NCBI RefSeq assembly: GCF_008086045.1
Contig: NZ_VSEY01000006.1
Span: forward strand, 1-64,000
Length of the DNA stretch: 64,000 bases
Origin: Nonomuraea sp. PA05
GTDB lineage: Bacteria > Actinomycetota > Actinomycetes > Streptosporangiales > Streptosporangiaceae
Reading direction: 5' to 3'
Each line of letters starts with the position of its first letter. Within the stretch, counting starts at the first letter, position 1. The notes under the pieces were generated by a model. The model was not told the DNA's origin. It saw only the letters and a list, made by a program, of their open reading frames with translations, and did not search any database. Shown piece after piece: positions 15,691-23,498 of this stretch. A program made the translations under genes and the position numbers.

Positions 15691-16524
15691 ATGCGTCAGC
15701 GTGCCATCCGAAACCTGGCGAAGCTGGAGATGACCCACGCACGGCTCACTCGCATTCTCGACGCGGCCGCGGGTGGGAAGAACAACTTCGTGGCGGACCG
15801 GGATGTCATACGCCGTTATGATCAGGCCGCGCCCATCACGACGACGGCCGCCAGGGCCGTGCTTGAATATTTACGCCGCGTGGTCCGTCATCTGGCGAAT
15901 GAGGGCGTGGACCAGTTCGTGATCGTCGGGAGTGGTGTCCCGAGTGGCCTGCCGCCGGGCAGGCAGTTGCACGACGTGGCGGCAGACGCCCTGCGCGTCT
16001 CGGTGCCGCGCGTGGTCTACGTGGAGAACGACCCTATGGTGCTGGCCGGCGCGAGGGCGACCATCGAGCCCGTCACCGATCTCGTCCGCGTCGTAGAGGG
16101 CGACGTGCGCGAGATCGACGACATCCTCGACGACCGGGTGCTGCAGACGTTCCTCGACTGGGACCGGCCGATGGCCGTGTTGCTGCTGTCCACCCACAGC
16201 CTGAACGACGACGAGTACTTCCATTACGTGATCAAGCGCATTCGGCAGGTGGTCCCCGAGAGGAGTTACCTGTCGGTGCTGCAGACCACGTTCGACGCCA
16301 TTCCGGCGGAGTTGTTGCCGGCCATTCACGACCTGCTGGCGATGACACTGCCGGGACACGCGATACGCACGCGGGAGGAGGTGGAGGCGTTGCTCGAAGG
16401 TCTCGTGCTGGTCGATCCGGGATTGGTGTGGATTCCGGAATGGCGGCCCGACGACCACGACACCGCCTGTGCGGATCAGCCCAGCGCGTCGGGCAATTAC
16501 GGCGCCGTGGCCCGCATTCCCTGA
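15691..16524 (+). CDS. DUF574 SAM-dependent methyltransferase
   Basis: 277 residues; the ATG is preceded by GGGGAAAGGGG at 7-8 nt. It follows the S-adenosyl methyltransferase family PF04672 (DUF574): an N-terminal helical part with YDQAAPITTTAARAVL, the SAM-binding strand QFVIVGSGVPSG (motif I, here GSGVPSG rather than a strict GxGxG), the acidic strand-2 end VVYVENDPMVLAGAR, and VEGDVREIDDIL. The family is abundant in actinomycetes and its substrates are largely unknown. It lies 173 bp after the XRE-DUF5753 gene, with a candidate operator between, so co-regulation is likely. Confidence 0.9.
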   Translation: MRQRAIRNLAKLEMTHARLTRILDAAAGGKNNFVADRDVIRRYDQAAPITTTAARAVLEYLRRVVRHLANEGVDQFVIVGSGVPSGLPPGRQLHDVAADALRVSVPRVVYVENDPMVLAGARATIEPVTDLVRVVEGDVREIDDILDDRVLQTFLDWDRPMAVLLLSTHSLNDDEYFHYVIKRIRQVVPERSYLSVLQTTFDAIPAELLPAIHDLLAMTLPGHAIRTREEVEALLEGLVLVDPGLVWIPEWRPDDHDTACADQPSASGNYGAVARIP

Positions 16525-16609
16525 CGCCTGCCGACGCCTGCGGTCGCGGGCCCGGCCGGGTCGTCACCGGCCGGTCCCTTGGCCGCCCTTCACGGAAGAC
16601 GGCCGTCAC

Positions 16610-17053
16610 TCACAGGAGGCGGCCGCCCCTTAGCCGCCACTGCACGAACAGCACCCGCATGGGTCCGTTCACGAACAGCCATTGACCGAGCCAGACGACC
16701 CCGAACATCACGCAGAACGCCCAGAACGACACCGGCCCGCCGACCCCCGGCACCAGGCCGGCATCGAGCAGCAGCCACATGAGCAGCCCTTCCGGCACGG
16801 CCGTGAGCAGCCCGAACAGCGTCGGCCAGTCCTTGTCCCAGCGGAACTGCATCAGCAGGTGGTACAGCAGCTCCCAGCCGGCGCCGACGACGGCGACGGC
16901 CAGCAGCACCAGGAACGCGTCCCCGAAGGACATCGGCAGCACGAGCGCGAGCAGCGCCGTCAACACCACGCCCACCGTGGCCAGCACGAACAGCCGGGTC
17001 TGCAACCGCCCGGCCAGCGTCGGGATCAAGCCGGTCTCCTGTTCGCCGCCCAT
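16610..17053 (-). CDS. Small four-helix membrane protein
   Basis: 147 residues from the ATG at 17053. Its first 28 bp overlap the end of the upstream FAD protein, so coupling is likely. Four hydrophobic segments are visible: about residues 20-40, 44-70, 85-105 and 112-130. It ends in a basic tail (FVQWRLRGGRLL). Trp- and Phe-rich helices (SFWAFCVMFGVVWLGQWLF) suggest an integral membrane protein. No family was recognised. Its pairing with a FAD-binding oxidoreductase suggests a membrane partner or anchor, which is inference only. Confidence 0.78.
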   Translation of the reverse strand: MGGEQETGLIPTLAGRLQTRLFVLATVGVVLTALLALVLPMSFGDAFLVLLAVAVVGAGWELLYHLLMQFRWDKDWPTLFGLLTAVPEGLLMWLLLDAGLVPGVGGPVSFWAFCVMFGVVWLGQWLFVNGPMRVLFVQWRLRGGRLL

Positions 17054-18543
17054 CTGACCCACTGGGACACCGACCTGACCGGCCCCAGCCCCTTGCAGAA
17101 GCCGCGCCTGGCCAGGTCGTCGGCGATGTCGAGAGCCGCGGTCTGCATGCCGAGGAAGCTGTCCACCGCCAGGAAGTGGTTGCCCGCGGTCGCCGCGCCC
17201 GAGGCGTACAGCCTGCCGTCGCCGTTCTCCGCGCCCAGCACCTCGAAGCTCTGCCCGACCTGCAGCCTGCCCGCTCTGTTGGGGCGGGCGCCGCCGTGCT
17301 GGAGCAGGTCGGCCAGCACCCGGTGCTCCGGCATGTCGGCCTCCAGACCGGTGCAGTCGATGATGAAGTCGGAGACGTACTGCATGGGCGCCGCGCTGGC
17401 GCTGCGGGTGTGGGTGACCAGCCGGCCGTCGGGCGTCAGGTCGATGCGCTCCACCTCGGCGTGCGCCGGGTGGTACCAGCTTCCCCGCCTGGCCCTGCCG
17501 AGCTGCTCCTGCCAGCGGGCCAGCTTCGGCGTGGTGGTGCCCGCCACCAGCGCCGCCAGCCTGGCCCGCCGCTCCGGCGTCGCCTTGCGGAACTGCGCCT
17601 TGAGCTGGCCGCCGAACGCCGACTTGGGCATCGTGAACGCCTGGTACGCCCACCCGTCGCCGCCCTTGCGCCGCATGAACGCGTGCGGCCCGTGCGAGCT
17701 CGTCACGTACGTGCGGAACAGGTGCACGATCGTCGTCTGCAGGCCGTACCGCTCCCTGTCGTCCATGAGGCGCTGCAGCACCCGCGAGGCCACGATGCCC
17801 GCACCCCGCACCACCACCACGCCCGGCCGCTTCCTGAGCTGGTCGTAGACGTGCTCGTGCGGCTCGTAAGCGTTCACCACCCGATGGCGCTCGCCCCGCC
17901 GCTGCCGGAACTCCTGGAGGTCGTCGAGGAACTTCAGCCCCGGATACCCGACGGCCAGGTGCACGTACCGCGAGCGCAGCGCCACCCGCTTGGTCGGCCC
18001 GCTGCCCGCCGGCGGCGTCAGCACGGTGAAGTAGCCGCCGCCCAGCCGCTTCCTGACCATGCGGACCTGCCCCTTGGCCAGCATCTCCCAGTAGCCGATG
18101 CGCTCGGCCTCGCGCTGCACGCTCCGCATCACCAGCGCGGCGGGCGGGCTGTAGAAGTCGGCGGCGATCGGCTCGGTGAGCACCTGGAGCAGCGGCTCCA
18201 TGGAGCGCTCCTGCCAGGCCTCCTGCAGCGCGTACGACGGGAAGCCCCAGATGTTGTCGGGCCGCGCCCCCGAGTCGGAGCGGATGCGCTCGTGCGCCGG
18301 GAGCTGCGAGACCCGTGTCAGGTACTCCCACGTCTGCCAGGGCGAGTCGCTGGTCGACAGCACCCGCATGTCGGCGGTGGCCACGCCGCGGATGCGCAGC
18401 ACGTCAAGCAGCGTGAAGGAGCCGATGCCGCCGCCCACCGACACCAGCGGCATGTCATAGAGGGGAATGCCGGCCGCCTCCACCAGCCCGTCGGCCCAGA
18501 CGGAGGAGTGCAGCAACTCCGGCGTCAGATCTCCCCAAGCCAC
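17026..18543 (-). CDS. FAD/NAD(P)-binding oxidoreductase of unknown substrate
   Basis: 505 residues from the GTG at 18543. No Shine-Dalgarno is visible and an AT-rich TACCTTTAA precedes the start, so a leaderless transcript is plausible. A dinucleotide-fold glycine motif is at residues 36-42 (VGGGIGS). A second Rossmann-like strand is near the middle (PGVVVVRGAGIVASRVLQ). The end has GAATAGNHFLAVDSFLGMQTAALDIADD, as in flavin proteins where the last helix contacts FAD. It resembles actinobacterial 'FAD-NAD(P)-binding protein' entries and flavin amine or N-hydroxylating oxidoreductases, but the reaction cannot be named. It overlaps the downstream membrane protein gene by 28 bp. Confidence 0.8.
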   Translation of the reverse strand: MAWGDLTPELLHSSVWADGLVEAAGIPLYDMPLVSVGGGIGSFTLLDVLRIRGVATADMRVLSTSDSPWQTWEYLTRVSQLPAHERIRSDSGARPDNIWGFPSYALQEAWQERSMEPLLQVLTEPIAADFYSPPAALVMRSVQREAERIGYWEMLAKGQVRMVRKRLGGGYFTVLTPPAGSGPTKRVALRSRYVHLAVGYPGLKFLDDLQEFRQRRGERHRVVNAYEPHEHVYDQLRKRPGVVVVRGAGIVASRVLQRLMDDRERYGLQTTIVHLFRTYVTSSHGPHAFMRRKGGDGWAYQAFTMPKSAFGGQLKAQFRKATPERRARLAALVAGTTTPKLARWQEQLGRARRGSWYHPAHAEVERIDLTPDGRLVTHTRSASAAPMQYVSDFIIDCTGLEADMPEHRVLADLLQHGGARPNRAGRLQVGQSFEVLGAENGDGRLYASGAATAGNHFLAVDSFLGMQTAALDIADDLARRGFCKGLGPVRSVSQWVRWAANRRPA

Positions 18544-18573
18544 GAAAGTTAAAGGTAGCGCAAAAGAGATCTT

Positions 18574-19392
18574 TCAGTCCCACCAGAATGACCAGATGTG
18601 TCCGCCCGTGATCTGAGCGGCATAACCTTGCAGGTCGCCGGGGCCCTGCACCACGTTGTCCGGGCAGAACGCCCAGTGCTCGGCCGCCACGTGTAACGCG
18701 TGCTCGAAGTCGCAGGGCGGCGCGGCCACGCTCAGCTCCAGCGTGTTGAACCCGACGCTCACCACCCGCGCCCCGAACCTGTCCTCCCAGCTCCGCACCA
18801 CCGCCGCCATCGGCACCATCCACTCGTTGTGGTGCAGCGCGCCCTGCCAGCCCATCACCGCCAGCGCGTCCGAGCTCCGGTCGGCGGCGACCAGGCCGAG
18901 CGGCATGCCCCTGGTGGCCAGCTCGCCCGCCAGCCAGTCGGCGACCGCCCCTGGGACGGCCTTCAGCACGCCGGGCGCGGCCGGGCCCGGGCAGATCGCG
19001 CCGAACGGCTCCAGCTCGTCCAGCGCGTTCGCCGGCATCTGCATGACCCACTCCTGCCACACCTCCGCCATGAACCCCTCGGCGGTGAAGTGGTCGATCT
19101 GGCGGGGGTCGTCCGGCACGACCTGCCCCACCGCCCAGGGCTGCGCCGACTCGTCCAGCAGCAGCGGCCACAGGCCGCTGTGGGGGTGCCATTCGCGCAG
19201 CAGCGTCCAGTCCGCCCCGGACACCGGCTCCTCGCTCATCCAGAACGCCGGCCGCGGCGCGTCCCCCTGCCCGGTGTAGCCGGGATCCGGCCAGACCACG
19301 TCACCGGGCGGCAGCGCCACGGGCAGCCTGCGCCCCCTGCCGCCGTCGGCGAACAGGGCGCCCAGCTCGCGTGGCAGCCGATGATCGCTCAT
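18574..19392 (-). CDS. DUF4253 domain protein
   Basis: 272 residues. The C-terminal third (ALAVMGWQGALHHNEWMVPMAAVVRSWEDRFGARVVSVGFNTLELSV, then EHWAFCPDNVVQG and WSFWWD at the very end) matches DUF4253, a family of unknown function common in actinomycetes, often proposed to belong to toxin-immunity or peptide-modification contexts. The N-terminal half is a variable, Trp-rich region. There is no signal peptide. It is divergent from the HAD gene at 19505. The function is not known. Confidence 0.85.
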   Translation of the reverse strand: MSDHRLPRELGALFADGGRGRRLPVALPPGDVVWPDPGYTGQGDAPRPAFWMSEEPVSGADWTLLREWHPHSGLWPLLLDESAQPWAVGQVVPDDPRQIDHFTAEGFMAEVWQEWVMQMPANALDELEPFGAICPGPAAPGVLKAVPGAVADWLAGELATRGMPLGLVAADRSSDALAVMGWQGALHHNEWMVPMAAVVRSWEDRFGARVVSVGFNTLELSVAAPPCDFEHALHVAAEHWAFCPDNVVQGPGDLQGYAAQITGGHIWSFWWD

Positions 19393-19504
19393 GCCCTACC
19401 GTTCCGATACCGAATCCTGTCTCGGAGATGGTAGTGCCGCCGGTCACTCCGGCACCTGTGGCGGGGGAGCCCTGGAGTGCCGGTGTGGGGCAGAATGCTG
19501 TTCC

Positions 19505-20083
19505 GTGTTCCCCTTCGACGCGGTTCTCACCGACTTCGACGGCGTGCTGCGCCACTTCGACCACGCCGCCCAGGCCGAGATCGAGGCCCGTTACGGGCTG
19601 CCTCTGCGCAAGACGGCCTTCGACCCGGGACTGATCCTGCCTCCGACGCTCGGCCACCTGACCGAGGCGCAGTGGGCCGAGTCGATCGCGACGGCGCTCG
19701 GCGGGGACGAGCGCGCGCGGCAGGCCGTGGCCGAGTTCATGGCCATCGAGTTCTGGGTGGACGAGGAGGTCAAGGCGCTGCTCGCCAAGGCGCAGGAACG
19801 GGTGCCGGTGATCATCGTGACCAACGCCATGGACACGCTGGAGGAGCACATCGACCGGCTCGGGCTGACGTACTTCGCCGACGACGTGGTCAGCAGCGCC
19901 AGGGTCGGCGTGGCCAAGCCCGATCCGCGCATCTACCGGATCGCGGCCGAGCGGGCCGGGGCCGACCCCGGGCGCTGCCTGTTCGTGGACGACCGGCTGC
20001 CGAACGTGGAGGCCGCCATCGCCCTCGGCATGACCGGCGTGCACTACCGGACGTTGAAGGATCTGGCCGGCGTCCTGAGCTGA
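19505..20083 (+). CDS. HAD-superfamily hydrolase
   Basis: 192 residues from the GTG at 19505, placed so that the protein starts directly before motif I (LTDFDGVLRHFD). The frame continues upstream to 19391, but that part encodes a Cys/Gly-rich, unlikely sequence. Motifs: I DFDG at residues 8-11, II VTNAMDT, III KPDPRIY, IV FVDDRLPNVEAA. All catalytic positions for phosphoryl transfer are present. It is a subfamily I (phosphatase/dehalogenase-like) protein. The substrate is unknown. Its 3' end overlaps the convergent TenA-family gene by 40 bp. Confidence 0.88.
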   Translation: MFPFDAVLTDFDGVLRHFDHAAQAEIEARYGLPLRKTAFDPGLILPPTLGHLTEAQWAESIATALGGDERARQAVAEFMAIEFWVDEEVKALLAKAQERVPVIIVTNAMDTLEEHIDRLGLTYFADDVVSSARVGVAKPDPRIYRIAAERAGADPGRCLFVDDRLPNVEAAIALGMTGVHYRTLKDLAGVLS

Positions 20084-20724
20084 CCGGCGGCCATGTCGAA
20101 GAAGGCCCGCTCCAGCTCCACGGCCCTCCGGAACACGTTCAGCACCTCCTGGCGCCGCTCCTCGCCCATCCCGGCGCCCAGGCGGTCCAGCTCGCCGCGC
20201 AGGAAGGCCACCCAGGCGCGGAACCCGGGGCCTTCGTGCAGCTCGATCCACTCCCGGTGCACGAAACGCTCAGGGAGCGGCTGCGCGGCCCGCGAGGCCC
20301 AGCCGAGGTAACACCACTCGGCCACGCACAGCACGGCGGCGATCAGCGGGTAGTCCTGCGAGACGCGGACCTCGTCCATGAGCCGCCTGAACGCCGCCGT
20401 CACCGGCTCCAGCGGCACCTCGGTGCGCCCGCCCAGCTCGGCCAGCGCCCGGTGGAAGTACGTCTTCTCCTCGGTGGTCGCCACCTGCCCGAGGAAGGTG
20501 CCGTACGGCACCCGCGCCTCGAACGTGTCGGCGGCGGCCACGGCCGCGCCGAGCAGTGCCGTGAAGGAGTCCACGAACTGGAAGTCCTGCTCCAGGTAGC
20601 GCCGCAGGTCATCGTCGGCCGCCGATCCGTCGTTGATCGCCATCGCGAACGGGTGGGTCACCACGGCCGTCCACTCCGGCTCGCACTGCTGCCTCAGCCA
20701 CTCGCTGAACGTCTGCTCACTCAT
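20044..20724 (-). CDS. TenA/thiaminase-II-like (PQQC superfamily) protein
   Basis: 226 residues from the ATG at 20724 (GGAGG just upstream). An all-helical TenA-like fold is suggested by LRQQCEPEW, then HPFAMAINDGSAADDDLRRYLEQDFQFVDSF, CVAEWCYLGWA and HREWIELHEGPGFRAWVAFL. The catalytic-type Cys in AVLCVAEWCYL and the Glu/Tyr cluster resemble TenA enzymes, which hydrolyse aminopyrimidines to salvage thiamine. No thiamine genes or TPP riboswitch are nearby, so the role could be different. It converges on, and overlaps, the HAD gene by 40 bp. Confidence 0.85.
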   Translation of the reverse strand: MSEQTFSEWLRQQCEPEWTAVVTHPFAMAINDGSAADDDLRRYLEQDFQFVDSFTALLGAAVAAADTFEARVPYGTFLGQVATTEEKTYFHRALAELGGRTEVPLEPVTAAFRRLMDEVRVSQDYPLIAAVLCVAEWCYLGWASRAAQPLPERFVHREWIELHEGPGFRAWVAFLRGELDRLGAGMGEERRQEVLNVFRRAVELERAFFDMAAGQLRTPARSFNVR

Positions 20725-20833
20725 GGCCTCCAACCGTAGAGGCCACCGGGCCGGATGGACCGCCGCCCCCTCGCCGTGCTGGGCGAGCTGCGCTTCTCGC
20801 CATGGCCAGGGGGCGGCGGCGACTGAGCGCCTG

Positions 20834-21979
20834 TCAGTACCCGCCGTAGGGATTCTGGGAGGTCGGCTGGGTGTTCGGGGCGCTCGACTGGTGGCCCGCA
20901 GGATGCGTCGGGCTGCTCGACGGCGTGCTCGCCGCCCCGTTGGAGCTCACCTTCGTGCCCTGCGGGGCGATGACCCCCAGCAGGCCGTGTTTGGTGCCGT
21001 CGATGCCGGCGGAGAACCACAGCGCGCTCTCGCCGCCCGTGGCGGCGGTGCCGGGCTCGAGGTCCCAGAGGCCGGGCAGCACGATCGCCTTGCCGTCGGA
21101 GCTGCGCAGCGCGCCCAGGTGGCGGCCGCTCCTGTAGGCGTGGACGGTGCCGTCACCGAAGTTGCCGACCAGCAGCGCGTTCCTGTACTGGCTCCAGCCC
21201 TTGGGCGCCGCGGTGATGCCCCAGGGGGCGTTCAGGCCGACGCGGGAGATGCGGCCGGTCAGGCGCCCGCTGGCGTTGAAGCGGCTCACGAAGCCCTTGC
21301 CGTTGCCGAAGACGGGCTTGCCGGTGCTCGGGTCGCGCAGGGCGTAGGCGACCCAGATGTTGCCGTTGGCCACCGCCACGTTGTAGGCGTTGTAGCCCCT
21401 CGGCAGCGCCCGGTCCCTGAACTGCCACTTGGCCAATTGGATGCGCCGGAAATCCTCGTCGAAGGCGTGGATGCGCCCGCTGGCGAAGTCCGCCGCCAGC
21501 AGGAACGCCTCGTCCTCGGTCTGGACGAGCTCCAGGCCCTTGTAGTCGGCGCCGCGCGTGAAGGCGGCGATGATCGCGTTGGCCGGGTCGACCTCCGCGT
21601 TCCAGCCGCTGATGGCGCCGCTGGGGCTGGAGAAGATGAAGGTGGCGGGCTTGTCCTTGACGGTGAAGCCCTCACCGGGGTTGAACACCTGGCCTGTCGG
21701 GGCACCGCCCGGGATGGCCACCTCCGTCTTCTCCTTCTTGCCCGTGCCGGAGTAGACGGTGGCACTGCCGGTGCCGGTGTTCGACACCCACAGAGTCTTG
21801 CCCATGGCCAGGCCCCACGGGTTGACGACCTTGGGGTCGGTGACCGGGGCTTTGCCCTGAACGTCCGACACAAGGTTGATGACGTCGAATCGCGTCCTGG
21901 TGGTGGCGTGTGCGGGAGAGGTGAGAGTCGCTCCCAAGACGACCGCAACAGCGCAGAGTGTGATGATGCGTGGCCGCAT
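20834..21979 (-). CDS. Secreted TIGR03118-family beta-propeller-like protein
   Basis: 381 residues; the ATG has AGGAGG 7 nt upstream. A signal peptide (IITLCAVAVVLGATLTSPAHA) is followed by about six repeated blade-like segments (VNPWGLAMGKTLWVSNTGTGSATVY; FIFSSPSGAISGWN; FLLAADFASGRIHAFDEDF; LLVGNFGDGTVHAYR). These are typical of the TIGR03118 family, whose members are secreted and uncharacterised. The C-terminal 45 residues are Ser/Thr/Pro-rich and unstructured. It probably acts outside the cell; no enzymatic residues could be assigned. Confidence 0.88.
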   Translation of the reverse strand: MRPRIITLCAVAVVLGATLTSPAHATTRTRFDVINLVSDVQGKAPVTDPKVVNPWGLAMGKTLWVSNTGTGSATVYSGTGKKEKTEVAIPGGAPTGQVFNPGEGFTVKDKPATFIFSSPSGAISGWNAEVDPANAIIAAFTRGADYKGLELVQTEDEAFLLAADFASGRIHAFDEDFRRIQLAKWQFRDRALPRGYNAYNVAVANGNIWVAYALRDPSTGKPVFGNGKGFVSRFNASGRLTGRISRVGLNAPWGITAAPKGWSQYRNALLVGNFGDGTVHAYRSGRHLGALRSSDGKAIVLPGLWDLEPGTAATGGESALWFSAGIDGTKHGLLGVIAPQGTKVSSNGAASTPSSSPTHPAGHQSSAPNTQPTSQNPYGGY

Positions 21980-22088
21980 CCGTTGCCTCCTAGTTAGCGC
22001 TTGTGACGCGAGATACGCGGAGGGAAGAGGCGGGGTTCAGCCCGGCCAGAAATAGAGTTATTCGCGCCTGGGGGGAAGATAGACAGTC

Positions 22089-22823
22089 ATGAACGTGCTG
22101 GGCATCGACATCGGCGGCTCCGGTATCAAGGGCGCGCCCGTCGACACAGAGGCCGGTGAGCTGCTGGAAGAGCGGCTTCGCATCCCCACACCGCAACCGT
22201 CGTCCCCTGACGAGGTGGCCGGAGTGGTGGAGTCGATCTCCCGTCATTTCGGCTGGACCGGTCCGATCGGAGTGACCTTCCCCGGCGTCGTCGTGAACGG
22301 CGTCATCAAGACCGCCGCGAACGTGGACCGCTCCTGGGTGGGGGTGGACGCGGCGCACCTGTTCGGCGGGGCCACCGTGCTCAACGACGCCGACGCGGCA
22401 GGCCTGGCCGAGGTGCGCTTCGGCGAGGGGCGGGACCGGCGGGGGACCGTCCTGGTGCTGACCTTCGGGACGGGCATCGGCAGCGCCCTGTTCGTGGACG
22501 GGGTGCTGGTCCCCAACACCGAGCTGGGGCACCTGGAGCTGAACGGCAAGGAGGCCGAGCACCACGCGTCGGACCGTGCCAGGGAGAAGCACGACCTGAG
22601 CTGGGAGAAGTGGGCGGAGCGGGTCGAGGAGTACCTGCGGCACGTCGAGATGTTGTTCTCCCCGTCGCTGATCGTGATCGGCGGGGGCGTCAGCAAGAAG
22701 GCGTCCAAGTTCCTGCCGCACGTCCGGCTCGACACGCCCGTGGTGCCGGCCGCGCTGCAGAACCAGGCGGGGATCATCGGCGCCGCGCACGCGGCGGCGG
22801 GCCGCATGCAACGCGTGCACTGA
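22089..22823 (+). CDS. ppgK: Polyphosphate glucokinase
   Basis: 244 residues; the ATG has GGGGGGAAG about 10 nt upstream. It is a ROK/hexokinase-fold sugar kinase with phosphate motif 1 [11 protein letters not shown] at residues 5-15, the catalytic-base region [11 protein letters not shown], the phosphate 2 motif TFGTGIGSA and the adenosine motif IVIGGGVSK. It lacks the ROK Cys cluster, which is normal for the actinobacterial PPGK group that phosphorylates glucose with polyphosphate (or ATP). It supplies glucose-6-phosphate in the cytosol. The 109-bp gap to the divergent TIGR03118 gene holds both promoters. Confidence 0.95.
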   Translation: MNVLGIDIGGSGIKGAPVDTEAGELLEERLRIPTPQPSSPDEVAGVVESISRHFGWTGPIGVTFPGVVVNGVIKTAANVDRSWVGVDAAHLFGGATVLNDADAAGLAEVRFGEGRDRRGTVLVLTFGTGIGSALFVDGVLVPNTELGHLELNGKEAEHHASDRAREKHDLSWEKWAERVEEYLRHVEMLFSPSLIVIGGGVSKKASKFLPHVRLDTPVVPAALQNQAGIIGAAHAAAGRMQRVH

Positions 22824-22903
22824 CGCCCGTCCTCCTGCCGCCTGGGTGCACCCGCGCCCAGGCCATCGAGCCGAGCCCGCATCCCGGTCACGAGCCCAGG
22901 CGG

Positions 22904-23341
22904 TCACTCCGGGCGGGACAGCGCCTCCGCCATGGCGTCGAGCTGCCGCAGCAGCACCTGCGCCTGCGCCTGGTCCAGCCCCGCCGTCATCCGCCGCTCG
23001 ATCGCCAGCACGTCGGCCCTGGCCGCCTCCAGCGCCCTCTCCCCGGCCTCCGTTAGCCGCGTCGGCAGCGCGCGCCCCGACGGAGCGGAGGCGGGCCGTG
23101 AGACCAGCCCCGCCTCCTCCAGGTTGTGCAGCACCACGTTCATCGACTGCCGCGTCACGAACGTCCCGCGCGCCAGCTCGGCGTTCGACAGCTCGGGCCG
23201 GCGTCCGAGCAGCTCCATGCACGCGTACTGCGGCGTGGTGAGCCCGTGGGCCCGCAGCGCGGCGTCCATGGCGGCCCTGAGGGCGGTCTGCACCCGCTTG
23301 AGCTGATAGCCGATGGTCGGGGCGGCATCGTCGTGCGTCAT
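22904..23341 (-). CDS. MarR-family transcriptional regulator
   Basis: 145 residues from the ATG at 23341. A winged helix at about residues 30-100 (TTPQYACMELLGRRPELSNAELARGTFVTRQSMNVVLHNLEEAGLVSR, then wing RALPTRLTEAG) is flanked by the dimerisation helices. No Shine-Dalgarno stands before the ATG. Instead a perfect 14-bp palindrome abuts the start codon, which suggests a leaderless message under self-repression. An earlier start at 23401 would put the palindrome inside the gene. The ligand is unknown; the targets may be itself and the divergent helicase gene. Confidence 0.92.
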   Translation of the reverse strand: MTHDDAAPTIGYQLKRVQTALRAAMDAALRAHGLTTPQYACMELLGRRPELSNAELARGTFVTRQSMNVVLHNLEEAGLVSRPASAPSGRALPTRLTEAGERALEAARADVLAIERRMTAGLDQAQAQVLLRQLDAMAEALSRPE

Positions 23342-23355
23342 GTCAGAATTCTGAC
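23342..23355. promoter_or_regulatory. Perfect palindrome at the MarR start codon
   Basis: GTCAGAATTCTGAC, perfect over 14 bp and directly adjoining the MarR ATG (23339-23341). Its length and symmetry fit a MarR-dimer half-sites operator, and its position would block transcription or a leaderless start. Confidence 0.7.
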
Positions 23356-23498
23356 GTACTCCCCGGCGGCCCCGCCGCACGTGATCGCGATTCACGATCA
23401 CCGAGACACGGGCGATATTGGGATGCGCGAGGCGGGCGCGTCAGGCACCATGGGCGGTTGGCTCCGGGGATGCGGGGCTCAAATATCCTGAAAGCAGT

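Noticed and set aside
20725..20833. TPP riboswitch near the TenA-like gene
   Set aside because: No conserved TPP-aptamer core or P1-P5 pairing could be found by eye in the upstream stretch.
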